A stretch of 64,000 nucleotides of DNA from JAFGGG01 sp964638895 (GCA_964638895.1 CAZWYY010000011.1:1-64000); one strand, 5' to 3'; counted from the first letter of the stretch, positions 8,523 through 17,476 are shown. The notes: a model not told the origin generated them from the sequence alone. Numbers and translations: made by a program.

Positions 8523-9512
8523 CTACATATACAAATCCTCATACAAGGTCTCGTGCGGAGGCTCCGCGCTTTGCTCGGCAAAATCCACCGCGTCTTTGAC
8601 CCGGGCCTTGCATTCATCATCCCACTGTTTGTAGGTCTCTTCATGCAACAGGTTGTTTTCCTGGAGTTTTTCCTTAAGGATCAGAATGGGATCCTGTTTT
8701 TTATACGCGTCAAGCTCTTCTTTGGTGCGGTACTTGGCCGGGTCGCTCATGGAATGCCCCCGGTACCGATAGGTTTTTATCTCCAGAAGCCCGGGGATCC
8801 TTTTCGTGCGGGCCCGTTCCACCGCCTCCTTCACCGCCTCAAACACGGCGATTACGTCCATGCCGTCGACCTGCTTGCCCGGAATGCCGTACGAGCCGCC
8901 CATCACGGAGAAATCCTTGACGCTCGACACCCTTTCGTAAAAGGTGCCCATGCCGTACTGGTTGTTCTCGCAGATAAAGACGATCGGCAGTTTCCAGATG
9001 GCCGCCATATTCAGCGTTTCGTGAAAGGAGCCCTGGTGAATGGCGCCGTCACCGAAAAAACACAACACCACCCCGTCCTCCTGTTTGTATTTAAGCTTTA
9101 AGGCGCAGCCCGCGGCCACCGGAATATGAGCGCCCACAATCCCGTTACCGCCCATCATATGGTTCTTTACATCGAACAGGTGCATGGAGCCGCCCTTGCC
9201 GCGCGAGCACCCGGTTACCTTGGCGTACAGTTCGGCCATCAGTGTGTTGATATCCGCGCCGCAGACGATGGCATGCCCGTGATCGCGGTACGCGGCGAAC
9301 ACATAGTCCCTGCGTAGATCCGCGGCCGCGACCGATCCCACGGCCACGGCCTCCTCCCCGATATAAAGATGTAAGAACCCCCCGATCTTTTTGAGACCGT
9401 ACATCTTGGATGCGTTCTCCTCGAACCGGCGGATCAACAACATGGTTTTCAAAAGCCCACTCAAGAATTCTTTCTTATAATCTTTAAGTTGTTTGTTTGT
9501 TTGCTCAGCCAT
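8523..9512 (-). CDS. pdhA: Pyruvate dehydrogenase E1 component, alpha subunit
   Basis: The 329-residue protein carries the thiamine diphosphate motif: GDGAIHQGSFHETLNMAA beginning at residue 154 and ending through CENNQYGMGT near residues 181-190. The phosphorylation-loop-like TYRYRGHSMSDPAKYRT segment is also typical of E1 alpha. It is the first pdh subunit gene in the operon, 15 bases after the PNPOx-like gene, with a GGGAG site before ATG. Together with PdhB it forms the E1 heterotetramer in the cytosol. Motifs and length are ordinary. Confidence 0.94.
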   Translation of the reverse strand: MAEQTNKQLKDYKKEFLSGLLKTMLLIRRFEENASKMYGLKKIGGFLHLYIGEEAVAVGSVAAADLRRDYVFAAYRDHGHAIVCGADINTLMAELYAKVTGCSRGKGGSMHLFDVKNHMMGGNGIVGAHIPVAAGCALKLKYKQEDGVVLCFFGDGAIHQGSFHETLNMAAIWKLPIVFICENNQYGMGTFYERVSSVKDFSVMGGSYGIPGKQVDGMDVIAVFEAVKEAVERARTKRIPGLLEIKTYRYRGHSMSDPAKYRTKEELDAYKKQDPILILKEKLQENNLLHEETYKQWDDECKARVKDAVDFAEQSAEPPHETLYEDLYM

Positions 9513-9527
9513 ATCTCTACTCCCGCC

Positions 9528-9968
9528 TTATTTGAATTTTACCGTCTCTTTCAGTGACCTAAGCGGCCTGAAATAAACCGCCTCCTCGATCACGGTCTCC
9601 AGCACAATAAACTCGATTGAGTTCTGGTTTAAGCTCCAAAACACATGCAGCCGGTTACCGATCTTCTCTATTATTTTTGTTTTCAGAGAAGGATTATCGA
9701 TAATATTCATCTTGCCGTAGAGTGTTACTACTTCATTGAGCGCCTTGTTCTGGATCATCCATGATACGTTTTCATTGTGGATCATATGCTTTACCTTCCG
9801 GAAACCGCTGGAGGTCACTGCGTACAGCGTATGCCGCTCCCCCTGTAGAACCGTAGGGGTCATCCAGCGCAGGTGGGGCTTGTTGTCCTCCGAGATCGTG
9901 GCCAGGACCGCGCACTTTGAGTCGTCCAGGAGCTGCTCGATCTTACTCATTATTTCCGCTTGTTCCAT
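9528..9968 (-). CDS. Pyridoxamine 5'-phosphate oxidase-family (FMN-binding split barrel) protein
   Basis: The 146-residue product resembles general-stress/PNPOx-like flavin-binding proteins. The opening KIEQLLDDSKCAVLATISEDNKPHLRWMTPT is the characteristic first half of the split barrel, followed by a KVKHMIHNENVSWMIQ block. True pyridoxamine phosphate oxidases are longer and have a C-terminal substrate-binding segment that is absent here, so vitamin B6 synthesis is not supported. It sits between lplA and pdhA (gaps of 29 and 15 bases) with GGAGGT before ATG, so it is co-transcribed with the pyruvate dehydrogenase genes. A redox or flavin-related helper role is possible but unproven. Confidence 0.75.
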   Translation of the reverse strand: MEQAEIMSKIEQLLDDSKCAVLATISEDNKPHLRWMTPTVLQGERHTLYAVTSSGFRKVKHMIHNENVSWMIQNKALNEVVTLYGKMNIIDNPSLKTKIIEKIGNRLHVFWSLNQNSIEFIVLETVIEEAVYFRPLRSLKETVKFK

Positions 9969-9997
9969 CCCGTTACCTCCGTATGAATTATTAAAAA

Positions 9998-10774
9998 TCA
10001 GGCGTTACACAACACCCGATCATATGTATCCTTTTTTTCTTTTTGGGTAACCCCGAATATCCATTCAGGGGACCGCTGCCTGCGTAAAAAGGGCATAAGA
10101 GACTCAATATCAAATATATCATCCCACCGGCAAACGGCCGCACCCCGCCCCTGAGCCTCCATAAATGTCCGAATCAGGGCCTGCCGCAGGACCGCAGGCG
10201 TAAGGGTTTTCTTTATCTGTGATAGGTTAAGGACGGCTGATTTCCTGGAAACAACGCTGCGATCATTTTTGTCGGCGGATTTTGAAGCCAAAACACGGTA
10301 TAATATATCAAGATTACTGTTTATAAGAAGTGTGCCGTGATGCAGCGCCGCGTGACCCGCATAATAAAAGGCATTTCCCGATATTTTCCGATTATCGTAC
10401 ACAAGGTCAAAGGCGGCGGTAACCTGCGCGTCAATGCCAAGGGAGCGCAGCGCCGTGGTAACAACCCTGAAGTTCATATCCCTGTCAAACTCTTCCCGGC
10501 CGCAGATAAACGAATAATTAAGGTTGCCCAGATCATGATACACCGCCCCGCCCCCGCTTACCCTGCGGGCGAGGTTGATGGAAAATTCTTTTAACAGATT
10601 AAAGTCACACTCGTTTTCGGGGTTCTGGTGTTTGCCGATGACAACCGTGTTTCTGCTTTGCCATAGGTACAACAAATAGTATTCAGAGGTGAGATTATGC
10701 AGGCAATACTCTTCCGAGGCTAAATTTAGGTAAATATCATCAAAACCACTTATTATAATAATTTTTCTATTCAT
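9998..10774 (-). CDS. lplA: Lipoate-protein ligase A
   Basis: The 258-residue protein has the lipoate ligase hallmarks: NLASEEYCLHN near the N-terminus, the RRVSGGGAVYHDLGNLNYSFI loop that binds lipoyl-AMP, and the Lys in DNRKISGNAF that contacts the adenylate. It would attach scavenged lipoate to Lys43 of the E2 encoded four genes downstream. The placement at the head of the pdh operon supports this partner. The C-terminal accessory domain of E. coli LplA is short or missing, so a separate accessory domain protein may be needed. The ATG at 10774 has no clear Shine-Dalgarno sequence. Confidence 0.88.
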   Translation of the reverse strand: MNRKIIIISGFDDIYLNLASEEYCLHNLTSEYYLLYLWQSRNTVVIGKHQNPENECDFNLLKEFSINLARRVSGGGAVYHDLGNLNYSFICGREEFDRDMNFRVVTTALRSLGIDAQVTAAFDLVYDNRKISGNAFYYAGHAALHHGTLLINSNLDILYRVLASKSADKNDRSVVSRKSAVLNLSQIKKTLTPAVLRQALIRTFMEAQGRGAAVCRWDDIFDIESLMPFLRRQRSPEWIFGVTQKEKKDTYDRVLCNA

Positions 10775-10784
10775 TTTTTAATCT

Positions 10785-10819
10785 ATTATAAAATTATGTA
10801 ATCCGTAGTTTTATGTCAA
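10785..10819 (-). promoter_or_regulatory. Candidate promoter of the lplA-pdh operon
   Basis: On the minus strand TTGACA (plus-strand 10814-10819) is followed after 17 bases by TAATTT (10791-10796). A perfect TATAAT lies a little further on (10785-10790), but at too long a spacing. The strong -35 box and AT-rich surroundings make a promoter here likely; the exact -10 box is uncertain. Confidence 0.45.
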
Positions 10820-10963
10820 ATGAATAATAGAATTTTTAGTATATTTAACATAAGCGCGGCCGGCCGTATTATCCGGATGCGACGGTTTACGCCGAAACGT
10901 TACTTCCCGGCCGGCAGCGCTCACTAATGAGTGTATCATAAAAAAAGTGAAAGGAGATGTATT

Positions 10964-11962
10964 ATGGCAATACAATACAGGAGACTCGGCAAGCACGGGG
11001 TTCTGGTGAGCAACCTGTGCCTCGGCACCATGAACTTCGGCTGGCATACGCCGGAGAAGGAAAGTTTTCGCATTATGGACAAGGCCCTGGAGTTGGGCAT
11101 AAATTTTTTCGATACGGCCGACGTGTACGGCTGGTCGGTTGAGCACGGTTTTACGGAACAGATTATCGGCCGCTGGTTCGCCCAGGGCGGGGGCCGGAGG
11201 CAGGCCGTGGTCCTGGCCACCAAGGTGTATAATCCGGCCAACAAGAAGGGAGACCGCCCGGAGCCCAACCACGACAGCCGCAACCTCTCGGCGCTGAAGA
11301 TCAGCCGCCATTGCGAAGCCAGCCTGAAACGGCTGCAGACCGAGGTGATCGACATCTACCAGATGCATCATGTGGACCACGAGTGCCCCTGGGACGAGAC
11401 CTGGAACGCCTTCAAAACCCTGCAGCGGCAGGGAAAGATCATCTACACCGGTTCCAGCAACTTCGCGGGCTGGGACATTGCCACGGCCTGCCAGGAGGCG
11501 GCCAAACTGGACCTGCCCGGCCTGGTAAGCGAGCAGAGCATCTATCACCTGGGAAACAGGATGGTGGAGCTTGAGGTGCTGCCGGCCTGCAGGCATTACG
11601 GCCTGGGTGTTATACCCTGGAGCCCGCTCTGGGGCGGACTCTTGGGTGGTGCGCTGAAAAAGGTCAATGAAGGACGCACTGCGTCAGAGGATACGCGCAA
11701 GGAGATCGAAAAACATCGTCACCGGCTGGAGGCTTACGAAAAACTTTGCGCCGAGCTGGACGAGCCGCCCGCCGCAGTGGCCCTGGCCTGGCTGCTTGCC
11801 AATCCGCTGGTGACCGCGCCCATCATCGGACCCAGAAATATGGAACAACTGGAAAGCGCCGTCCGCGCCACCGAGATAACACTGGGCGAGGAGACCCTTA
11901 AAAAATTGGATGGGATTTTCCCCGGTCCGGGGGGAGAGGCCCCGCAGGCCTACGCCTGGTAG
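10964..11962 (+). CDS. Aldo/keto reductase
   Basis: The 332-residue protein is an aldo/keto reductase TIM barrel of the voltage-channel-beta/YhdN-like group. The catalytic tetrad is visible: Asp50 and Tyr55 in FFDTADVYG, Lys87 in LATKV, and His135 in IYQMHHVD. The NADP-binding end (IIGPRNMEQLESAV) is intact. It should reduce an aldehyde or ketone with NADPH; the substrate is not evident. The ATG at 10964 is chosen over the upstream GTG at 10931 because an AAAGGAG site lies just before it and conserved sequence (MAIQYRRLGKHG) begins there. It is monocistronic and convergent with the DUF362 gene. Confidence 0.9.
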   Translation: MAIQYRRLGKHGVLVSNLCLGTMNFGWHTPEKESFRIMDKALELGINFFDTADVYGWSVEHGFTEQIIGRWFAQGGGRRQAVVLATKVYNPANKKGDRPEPNHDSRNLSALKISRHCEASLKRLQTEVIDIYQMHHVDHECPWDETWNAFKTLQRQGKIIYTGSSNFAGWDIATACQEAAKLDLPGLVSEQSIYHLGNRMVELEVLPACRHYGLGVIPWSPLWGGLLGGALKKVNEGRTASEDTRKEIEKHRHRLEAYEKLCAELDEPPAAVALAWLLANPLVTAPIIGPRNMEQLESAVRATEITLGEETLKKLDGIFPGPGGEAPQAYAW

Positions 11963-12033
11963 TGTCAACGTTCTTTTGGCGGCTGGTAACCATGCCGGCT
12001 GGAACCTCTAATCGGGCGGCGATTATTTTTACG

Positions 12034-12939
12034 TCATGATGTCTCTTTTTTTAGATCACCGGCAAATTTATGATACGGTTTAAAGTGAGTCACCAAACCG
12101 TCCGGGTTTTCACCGATTATTTCAATTTCATCTTTTGGATATAATTTTCCAAGACCGTATTTTCGTATTCCGCCTAAATATGAAATCCCGTCTGTATTGA
12201 AATCCATTAAGTATGCCGTTAATGAATCCGCAGCCAGTGCATCCAAAGACGCTAATACCCAGCCTGATTTGATTTCTTTTCCTTGTATCGGCCCGCTTTC
12301 CTCCATTCCGACAACACCGTCAATTATTACCAGATCCGGCAGTATTTTTTTTGCGATCAGCGTGATTATTTCATGTATATCCTTCTTTGTGTGCAGGCTT
12401 TTTCGATTTTTATATCCCTCCACCGCGCCGATAGCGACATTTTTTATTCCTGCTGTCATCGCTGCATTACAATGGACCTTCGGCCTTGCAATTGAAACTA
12501 AAAACGGGGCTTCCATCATGGTTTTGCTGAACGGCAGAATGAGTTCTCCTTGCGAATACGCAATAGTTTTCGTAATATGTTCATCATCTTTCATATCCAA
12601 TAATTCAACATTGCCGTATTCACATGCCAATCTTTCATACCCGTACAATTTGAAACCTTGTTTTGTATTTCCCCAACAACTTTCTTCAACAATGATTATT
12701 CTTTTATGATAGAATGCGGATATAAAATCTATAAAACCACGAACGGTTTCAACCGGCGTAACCGCCAACTCCACTCCCGTGGGACGCCGGGGGGTTATGG
12801 TAATAACCAAATTGATTTTTATAACTAAAGTATCAATCTTTTCAATTATTTCCTTTATGTCATTCTGTAATGGGAGCAATACTTTTTTAATTCCCGTATA
12901 ATGCTCTTTGCTTTTTACAAGTGATATTTTTGATTCCAT
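12034..12939 (-). CDS. DUF362 domain-containing protein
   Basis: The 301-residue protein has the DUF362 pattern: VIKINLVITITPRRPTG near the N-terminus, IARPKVHCNAAMTAGIKNVAIGAV in the middle, and DLVIIDGVVGMEESGPIQGKEI followed by SLDALAADSLTAYLM. Some DUF362 proteins carry ferredoxin-like iron-sulfur segments at the C-terminus; no Cys cluster is present here. The biochemical role of the family is not established. The gene is clearly more AT-rich than its neighbours, consistent with separate acquisition. ATG at 12939 follows a GGTGGGAG ribosome site. It is convergent with the aldo/keto reductase gene and upstream of nothing on its strand. Confidence 0.75.
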   Translation of the reverse strand: MESKISLVKSKEHYTGIKKVLLPLQNDIKEIIEKIDTLVIKINLVITITPRRPTGVELAVTPVETVRGFIDFISAFYHKRIIIVEESCWGNTKQGFKLYGYERLACEYGNVELLDMKDDEHITKTIAYSQGELILPFSKTMMEAPFLVSIARPKVHCNAAMTAGIKNVAIGAVEGYKNRKSLHTKKDIHEIITLIAKKILPDLVIIDGVVGMEESGPIQGKEIKSGWVLASLDALAADSLTAYLMDFNTDGISYLGGIRKYGLGKLYPKDEIEIIGENPDGLVTHFKPYHKFAGDLKKETS

Positions 12940-12989
12940 TTATGTGCTCCCACCTGATACTGTATTATGCTGTATCGAGGCCCGGTGAC

Positions 12990-13021
12990 AAAAAGCGGGG
13001 TCGCGCGTTGCCGGCGCCCCC
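12990..13021 (-). terminator. Intrinsic terminator after trmO
   Basis: On the minus strand, 20 bases after the trmO stop, GGGGGCGC pairs with GCGACCCC around a short loop. This stem is followed by GCTTTTTG. A GC-rich stem plus a U-run in the right place is a convincing factor-independent terminator. Confidence 0.6.
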
Positions 13022-13040
13022 TTTTATGATTGCCAATGGT

Positions 13041-13529
13041 CTACCGCGCGTTCACGAACTCCGCCTGCCAGTCGAAGTCGGCGCTGTCCTCGTACCACTG
13101 CGGCCAGTGAGCGCACCAGCCGGGTACGCCGACCATTTTTATCCTCTCCGTGGCGGGATGGTACGGTTTGATGTCTATTACAGGTGAGCCGTCCTCCGCG
13201 TCCATAAAGGGAACCTTTATTATACCGTCTTCCATGGCGACATGCAAAATAGGCACCGAGGTAAGGGCGATGGGATTCGGGCGCAAAGGCGAGCGTGTGG
13301 CGAAAATTCCCAATTTATCGGGCGCCTTTTTATACGGCTTGTCGGCTAGAGTAATGCTTCTGTACTCCGGGCTGTCCAGCCTGTCGCACCACCAGAACAC
13401 CTGGATATGGCTGAAACCTTCAAGTCCGGTAAGGGCGGGCCTGTATTTTTCAAAGACTTCTATACTGAAATCGCCGTTTCCCGATTTCACCTTACCTATT
13501 GGGGTGATGGTTATATTTTTGTTTGTCAT
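13041..13529 (-). CDS. trmO: tRNA (N6-threonylcarbamoyladenosine(37)-N6)-methyltransferase TrmO/TsaA family
   Basis: The 162-residue protein matches the TsaA/TrmO (YaeB, VirR-like) beta-barrel methyltransferases: ITPIGKVKSG at the N-terminus, the GLEGFSHIQVFWWCDR block, FATRSPLRPNPIALTSV (the SAM-binding signature, residues about 95-111), and the VIDIKPYHP motif. E. coli TrmO methylates t6A37 in certain tRNAs. This copy is of the short, single-domain type. The ATG at 13529 follows AAGGAG at good spacing. It lies 49 bases from the AraC-type regulator gene on the same strand and may be co-transcribed with it. Confidence 0.85.
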   Translation of the reverse strand: MTNKNITITPIGKVKSGNGDFSIEVFEKYRPALTGLEGFSHIQVFWWCDRLDSPEYRSITLADKPYKKAPDKLGIFATRSPLRPNPIALTSVPILHVAMEDGIIKVPFMDAEDGSPVIDIKPYHPATERIKMVGVPGWCAHWPQWYEDSADFDWQAEFVNAR

Positions 13530-13578
13530 GGCTTACAACTCCTTCAAATATATTGTTTTTACGTATGGTGATTCCGTG

Positions 13579-14577
13579 TTACCCTTCCATTGGTTTCACG
13601 GGAATACAGATATCCATATGGATTGTGCACAAGGACCCCTCCTCCCGGCTGTCCGGATGATACAGCTCGAAACTCGGCCGGTCGTCCGGTACAAATCCGC
13701 TGTCCGGAAGCCAGATTCCGTAGGCCCATTCCCAGGCCCGCCCTATCTCCATGGGCGCAAGGGTAAACTCAAGATGCGCGTATCTGCCCGCCGGTATTTT
13801 CATCTTTCCGATGTTGTCGCCGATCTCCGTCTCGGGCGGCACAGTCAGGCACACGCTGATCCGCTGTTTACTCTCCTCCGTTATCTCGGGATCATCATGG
13901 GAGATCACCAGGTATTTGGTGTCGGGAAAATGAACCAGTTCCCTGGCGTATGCCCATGTAAACAGTATGCTGTTAAGCCTTCTAAAAAGCTCCACATCCT
14001 GTTTGTACGGACCCACGTTTCTCACATAGATCACCCATGTTTCCGGATGATTGACCACATTGGTGCCAATCAGTTTCTGTTTTATAAAAGCGGCCGGCTC
14101 TTTTGTATTGAGCCGATTATAGCGGAGGTCGGAGTGCGTTTCTTTTCCGGTATTGCTTTGTATTTTACTCAGATTGCTGTTGCGCTGATTGAGTATAACG
14201 CTGTTTTTACTTCTCCATTCCGTCGGTGATTCATGAAAATATTCTTTGAATGATTTGGAGAAGGACGCTGGACTACCGAATCCACATTCCAGTGCGATGT
14301 GCGTTACGGATTTGTTTATTTCGAAGCACAGGCGGGAGGCGGCCCGTTCCAGCCGCAGCCGATAGATAAAGTGGCTCCTCANNNNNNNNNNTTCAAATTC
14401 TTGTAAGGAACCGATAAAGTGAAAGAGGGTTTCACGCATCAGGGAATGAAAGATCCGGTTGAAATGATACTTGGAAAAGCAGGCAATGCCCGCCAATTGT
14501 TCCAGCGTGAACTCGGCGGTGATGTTTTGTTCGATATAATCGATAACCCGGTTTATTCGTGCGTAATATTCGTTCAT
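13579..14577 (-). CDS. AraC-family regulator with GyrI-like effector domain (interrupted by an assembly gap)
   Basis: The N-terminal 110 residues hold two AraC helix-turn-helix motifs (DYIEQNITAEFTLEQLAGIACFSKYHFNRIFH and VTHIALECGFGSPASFSKSFKEYF). The C-terminal half is a GyrI-like/SOUL-type small-molecule-binding domain ending in DICIPVKP. Proteins of this build (Rob or SoxS relatives, BmrR-type sensors) respond to bulky hydrophobic compounds. Ten Ns at 14382-14391 fall between LFHFI and YRLRLERAA, where family members continue directly. The extra residues GSLQEFE and RSHFI flanking the gap therefore look like misjoined contig ends rather than protein. A short similar DNA segment (GATAAAGTG) occurs on both sides. 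Start ATG at 14577 has only a weak ribosome site. Confidence 0.8.
   Translation of the reverse strand: MNEYYARINRVIDYIEQNITAEFTLEQLAGIACFSKYHFNRIFHSLMRETLFHFIGSLQEFEXXXXRSHFIYRLRLERAASRLCFEINKSVTHIALECGFGSPASFSKSFKEYFHESPTEWRSKNSVILNQRNSNLSKIQSNTGKETHSDLRYNRLNTKEPAAFIKQKLIGTNVVNHPETWVIYVRNVGPYKQDVELFRRLNSILFTWAYARELVHFPDTKYLVISHDDPEITEESKQRISVCLTVPPETEIGDNIGKMKIPAGRYAHLEFTLAPMEIGRAWEWAYGIWLPDSGFVPDDRPSFELYHPDSREEGSLCTIHMDICIPVKPMEG
14382..14391. other. Assembly gap (10 N)
   Basis: Ten ambiguous bases inside the AraC-type gene. The similar GATAAAGTG words on the two sides suggest that the true contig ends overlap and that about 50 bases here are artefactual. Confidence 0.9.
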
Positions 14578-14688
14578 GCCATATCATAACCCAAACAGCA
14601 TTGTATTTAAAGAATAAAGATTTATGGAGTAACGTAAGTAATTGTTCAGGATTGAAGACGCACTTCCGTTTTACACTTGGATACCCTC

Positions 14689-15289
14689 TTATTTCCCATT
14701 AACGTATGGGGAAACCGGTCTTTCATTAGTGACAAGCAGGCTTTTTTCTACAATATCAAACAGGTCTTTTATATTCTTCTGCGTAATTTCAAGCAGCGTC
14801 TGTCTCTGGTTTATGTCCCCGCTACCCCCGCTTGAAATAAGGTCCACGCCTTTGTGCACCTTATTCAGCGCTATCCATCCTCTCCTAAAAGCGGGGATCC
14901 CTTTGCTTTTGTCCGGATTTTTTTTAGCAGTTCCTCATTTTGTCTCTTAAGCTCCCTGTTTATTGCCATAATCGCCATGTTCGCCCTTATCATCCGGTAA
15001 TGGGAAAAAGCGAATAAGGCCCCGATAACCCCGCCGATAATGGAGAAATACCCGCCCATCCACAGATGTATGGGGTCAAACGCTTCGTGTACAATGGAAC
15101 CCGGATCGAAAAACTGCCGTTCAAAAACGGACACGATAAGACCGAAACAGGGTGGAGGACAATATATCCCAGTACAACGCCGGTAATGATGGGAACTATA
15201 AATTGCATAAGCTGATTATTTACCTTAATCTGATTTTTTATATGCCGCACTCTCTCATAATAGTAGTTTTTAACCGTCCTTTTTTCCAT
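14689..15289 (-). pseudogene. Two-TM membrane protein with coiled coil, broken by two single-base frameshifts
   Basis: Three overlapping reading frames join into one sensible protein. It starts MEKRTVKNYYYERVRHIKNQ with a TM helix (FIVPIITGVVLGYIVLHPV). It continues in a second frame as SVFERQFFDPGS with another TM helix (GGYFSIIGGVIGALFAF) and a charged coiled coil (INRELKRQNEELLKK). It ends in a third frame as GIPAFRRGWIALNKVHKGVDLISS... to VSPYVNGK and a stop at 14689. One missing A in the plus-strand A run at 15145-15147 and one missing T in the eight-T run at 14918-14925 would restore about 200 codons. Both are homopolymers, so sequencing error is as likely as true decay. It lies eight bases after the copper ATPase gene with a GAGGT site, so it belongs to that operon. 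No known family was recognised. Confidence 0.6.
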
Positions 15290-15297
15290 CTGTTACC

Positions 15298-17436
15298 TCA
15301 CGTTTTTTTCACTTTCAACAGCCGCGCGTTTATGGCCACGATTACGGTGCTCAACGACATAAGCAGGGCCCCGATCTCGGGGGATAAAATGATTCCCGCG
15401 CCGTAGAGCACGCCGGCCGCCAGGGGTATGGCCACCAGGTTATACCCCGTGGCCCAGGCCAGGTTCTGAATCATTTTGGCGTAGGTCGCCTTGCCGAACA
15501 GGATCAGGTTTTTAACGTCCAGCGGGTTGCTGTTTACCAGGATGATATCCGCGGTCGCCGCCGCCACGTCCGTGCCCGAGCCCACGGCGATCCCCACCTG
15601 GGCCTGGGCCAGCGCCGGCGCGTCGTTCACCCCGTCACCGGTCATGGCCACGTATTCTCCCCGGGCCTGCAGCTCCTTTACCTTTTCCTGTTTCTGATCG
15701 GGCAGTACCTCCGCGAAATACCCGTCCATTTCAAGCTCCCTGCTTACGGCCTCGGCGGTCACCCTGTTGTCTCCGGTGATCATCCAGCACTTGATCCCCC
15801 GCTTGTGCAGCGCCCTCACCGCGGCATAGGATTCGGGCCTGATGGAATCGGCCAGCGCGATCGATCCCACAAGGTTATTATCTACAAGCAGGAAGACGCG
15901 GGTCTCCCCGGCCCGCGCCTTCAGGTTTCCGGGCACCGGTATGCCCTTTTCGGCCAGAAATCCCGGACTTATCACTTGTATGCTGCGGCCGTTCACCGTA
16001 CCCGCCACTCCTTTGCCTTTCAGCGCCTTAAAGCCCGTGGCTGCCGGCACGGTTATACCCATGCCAAGCGCTTTTTGCGTAATGCCGCGTCCGATGGGAT
16101 GTTCAGACCGGCTTTCAAGTGCGGCGGCGAAGCGGATGATCTTTTTTTCGTCATATGCCGTTTCGTGAGCCGCGATATCGGCCACCGCGAAATTCCCCAT
16201 GGTAAGCGTGCCGGTTTTGTCGAACAGCACGGCGGTGATTTTGCGCGCGTTTTCGAACGCGGTCCTGTTGCGGATTAAAAGCCCGTTCTGTGCCGATTTG
16301 GCGGTGGACACGGCCACCACCAGGGGGATGGCCAGCCCCAGGGCATGGGGGCAGGTGATGACCATGACCGTGGCCATGCGCACGATGGAAAACTGCAGGT
16401 CCCGGCCCGCGATCAGCCAGGCCGTGAGCGTGGCGATGCCCACCGTAACGGCGATGACCGTGAGCCAGAAGGCGGCCCTGTCCGAAAGCGCCTGTGTGCG
16501 GGACTTTACGGCCTGGGCCTCCCTTACCAGATTGATCACCTTGGCCAAATACGAGTCTTTTCCCGTGCCTTCCACGCGTACATCAAGCGAGCCGTCCCCG
16601 TTTAATGATCCGCCGATAAGCGCGGTCCCTTTTTTCTTTTGCACCGGACGGGATTCTCCAGTGAGCATGGATTCATTCACGTAACTTGAGCCTGAAAGCA
16701 CCATACCGTCCGCAGGAATTTTTTCTCCGGGTTTTACCAGAATAATATCCCCTCGCTTTATCTCTTCCAGGGGTACATCCTCTATCGTATTTCCCTTTTT
16801 TCTATGGGCCGCATCCGGCATCAGTTTTGCGAGCTTCTCCAGGGCGTTGGAAGCGCTTAACACGGAGCGCATCTCGATCCAGTGCCCGGCGAGCATAATG
16901 TCGATCAGCGTGGCGAGCTCCCAAAAAAAAGTGGTCCCCTGCAGGCCGAAGGTGACCGCCGCGCTGTACGCGTAAGCGATGGTGATGGCCACGGCGATCA
17001 GCGTCATCATGCCCGGGGTTCTGCCCGCAAGCTCGTCCTTGAAGCCCTTTAAAAAAGGCCAGCCGCCGTAGAAAAAGATAAAACTGGAAAGAGCAAAGAT
17101 TATGTAGCTTGCGCCCGGAATGACCAGGGAAAAACCCAGTACCTGCTGAATCAGTTTGGACAATGCAAGCACGGGAATTGTGGTCGCAAGGGATATATAA
17201 AAACGGGTCCGGAAATCTCTTATCATCATGCGGTGGTGGGCCGCGTGGTCGTGGCCGCCCATATCATGGTGGGCATGGTCCGACATCTCATGGCCGCCTC
17301 CGTGATGTTCGTGCAGGTCATGGTCCTGGCCGCCATGCCCGGCGGGCAAATCATGGCCGCCCGTGTTGTGTTCCGGCATGTCGTGTTTCTCGTGTTCCAT
17401 ATCCTGCATGGCAGCATGTTCATCTTTTTCATTCAT
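15298..17436 (-). CDS. copB: CopB-type heavy-metal (copper/silver) P1B-ATPase
   Basis: The 712-residue pump has an N-terminal His/Met-rich region (residues 1-69, with more than 20 His), eight predicted TM segments, the TGES actuator motif (259-262), the phosphorylation motif DKTGTLT (Asp406), and the GDGVNDAPAL hinge. The membrane metal site is CPH (362-364) rather than CPC, which together with the His-rich tail marks the CopB group (P1B-3) that exports Cu(II), Cu(I) or Ag(I). Classical CxxC metal-binding domains are absent. It lies downstream of the YHS-reductase gene in a copper operon with a CsoR-like operator. GGAGGT precedes the ATG. Confidence 0.9.
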   Translation of the reverse strand: MNEKDEHAAMQDMEHEKHDMPEHNTGGHDLPAGHGGQDHDLHEHHGGGHEMSDHAHHDMGGHDHAAHHRMMIRDFRTRFYISLATTIPVLALSKLIQQVLGFSLVIPGASYIIFALSSFIFFYGGWPFLKGFKDELAGRTPGMMTLIAVAITIAYAYSAAVTFGLQGTTFFWELATLIDIMLAGHWIEMRSVLSASNALEKLAKLMPDAAHRKKGNTIEDVPLEEIKRGDIILVKPGEKIPADGMVLSGSSYVNESMLTGESRPVQKKKGTALIGGSLNGDGSLDVRVEGTGKDSYLAKVINLVREAQAVKSRTQALSDRAAFWLTVIAVTVGIATLTAWLIAGRDLQFSIVRMATVMVITCPHALGLAIPLVVAVSTAKSAQNGLLIRNRTAFENARKITAVLFDKTGTLTMGNFAVADIAAHETAYDEKKIIRFAAALESRSEHPIGRGITQKALGMGITVPAATGFKALKGKGVAGTVNGRSIQVISPGFLAEKGIPVPGNLKARAGETRVFLLVDNNLVGSIALADSIRPESYAAVRALHKRGIKCWMITGDNRVTAEAVSRELEMDGYFAEVLPDQKQEKVKELQARGEYVAMTGDGVNDAPALAQAQVGIAVGSGTDVAAATADIILVNSNPLDVKNLILFGKATYAKMIQNLAWATGYNLVAIPLAAGVLYGAGIILSPEIGALLMSLSTVIVAINARLLKVKKT

Positions 17437-17476
17437 TTTTTACCTCCGTCTTTTTACTATAACTAAACTAATGGAC

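Noticed and set aside
10811..11596. 261-codon minus-strand frame
   Set aside because: Antisense to the aldo/keto reductase gene and lacking any family motif.
13150..14229. 359-codon plus-strand frame
   Set aside because: Antisense to trmO and the AraC-type gene, both well supported.
15298..15340. Reading the two-TM fragments at 14871-15134 and 14990-15289 as separate small genes
   Set aside because: Single-base changes in two homopolymers join them and a third frame into one continuous, sensible protein.
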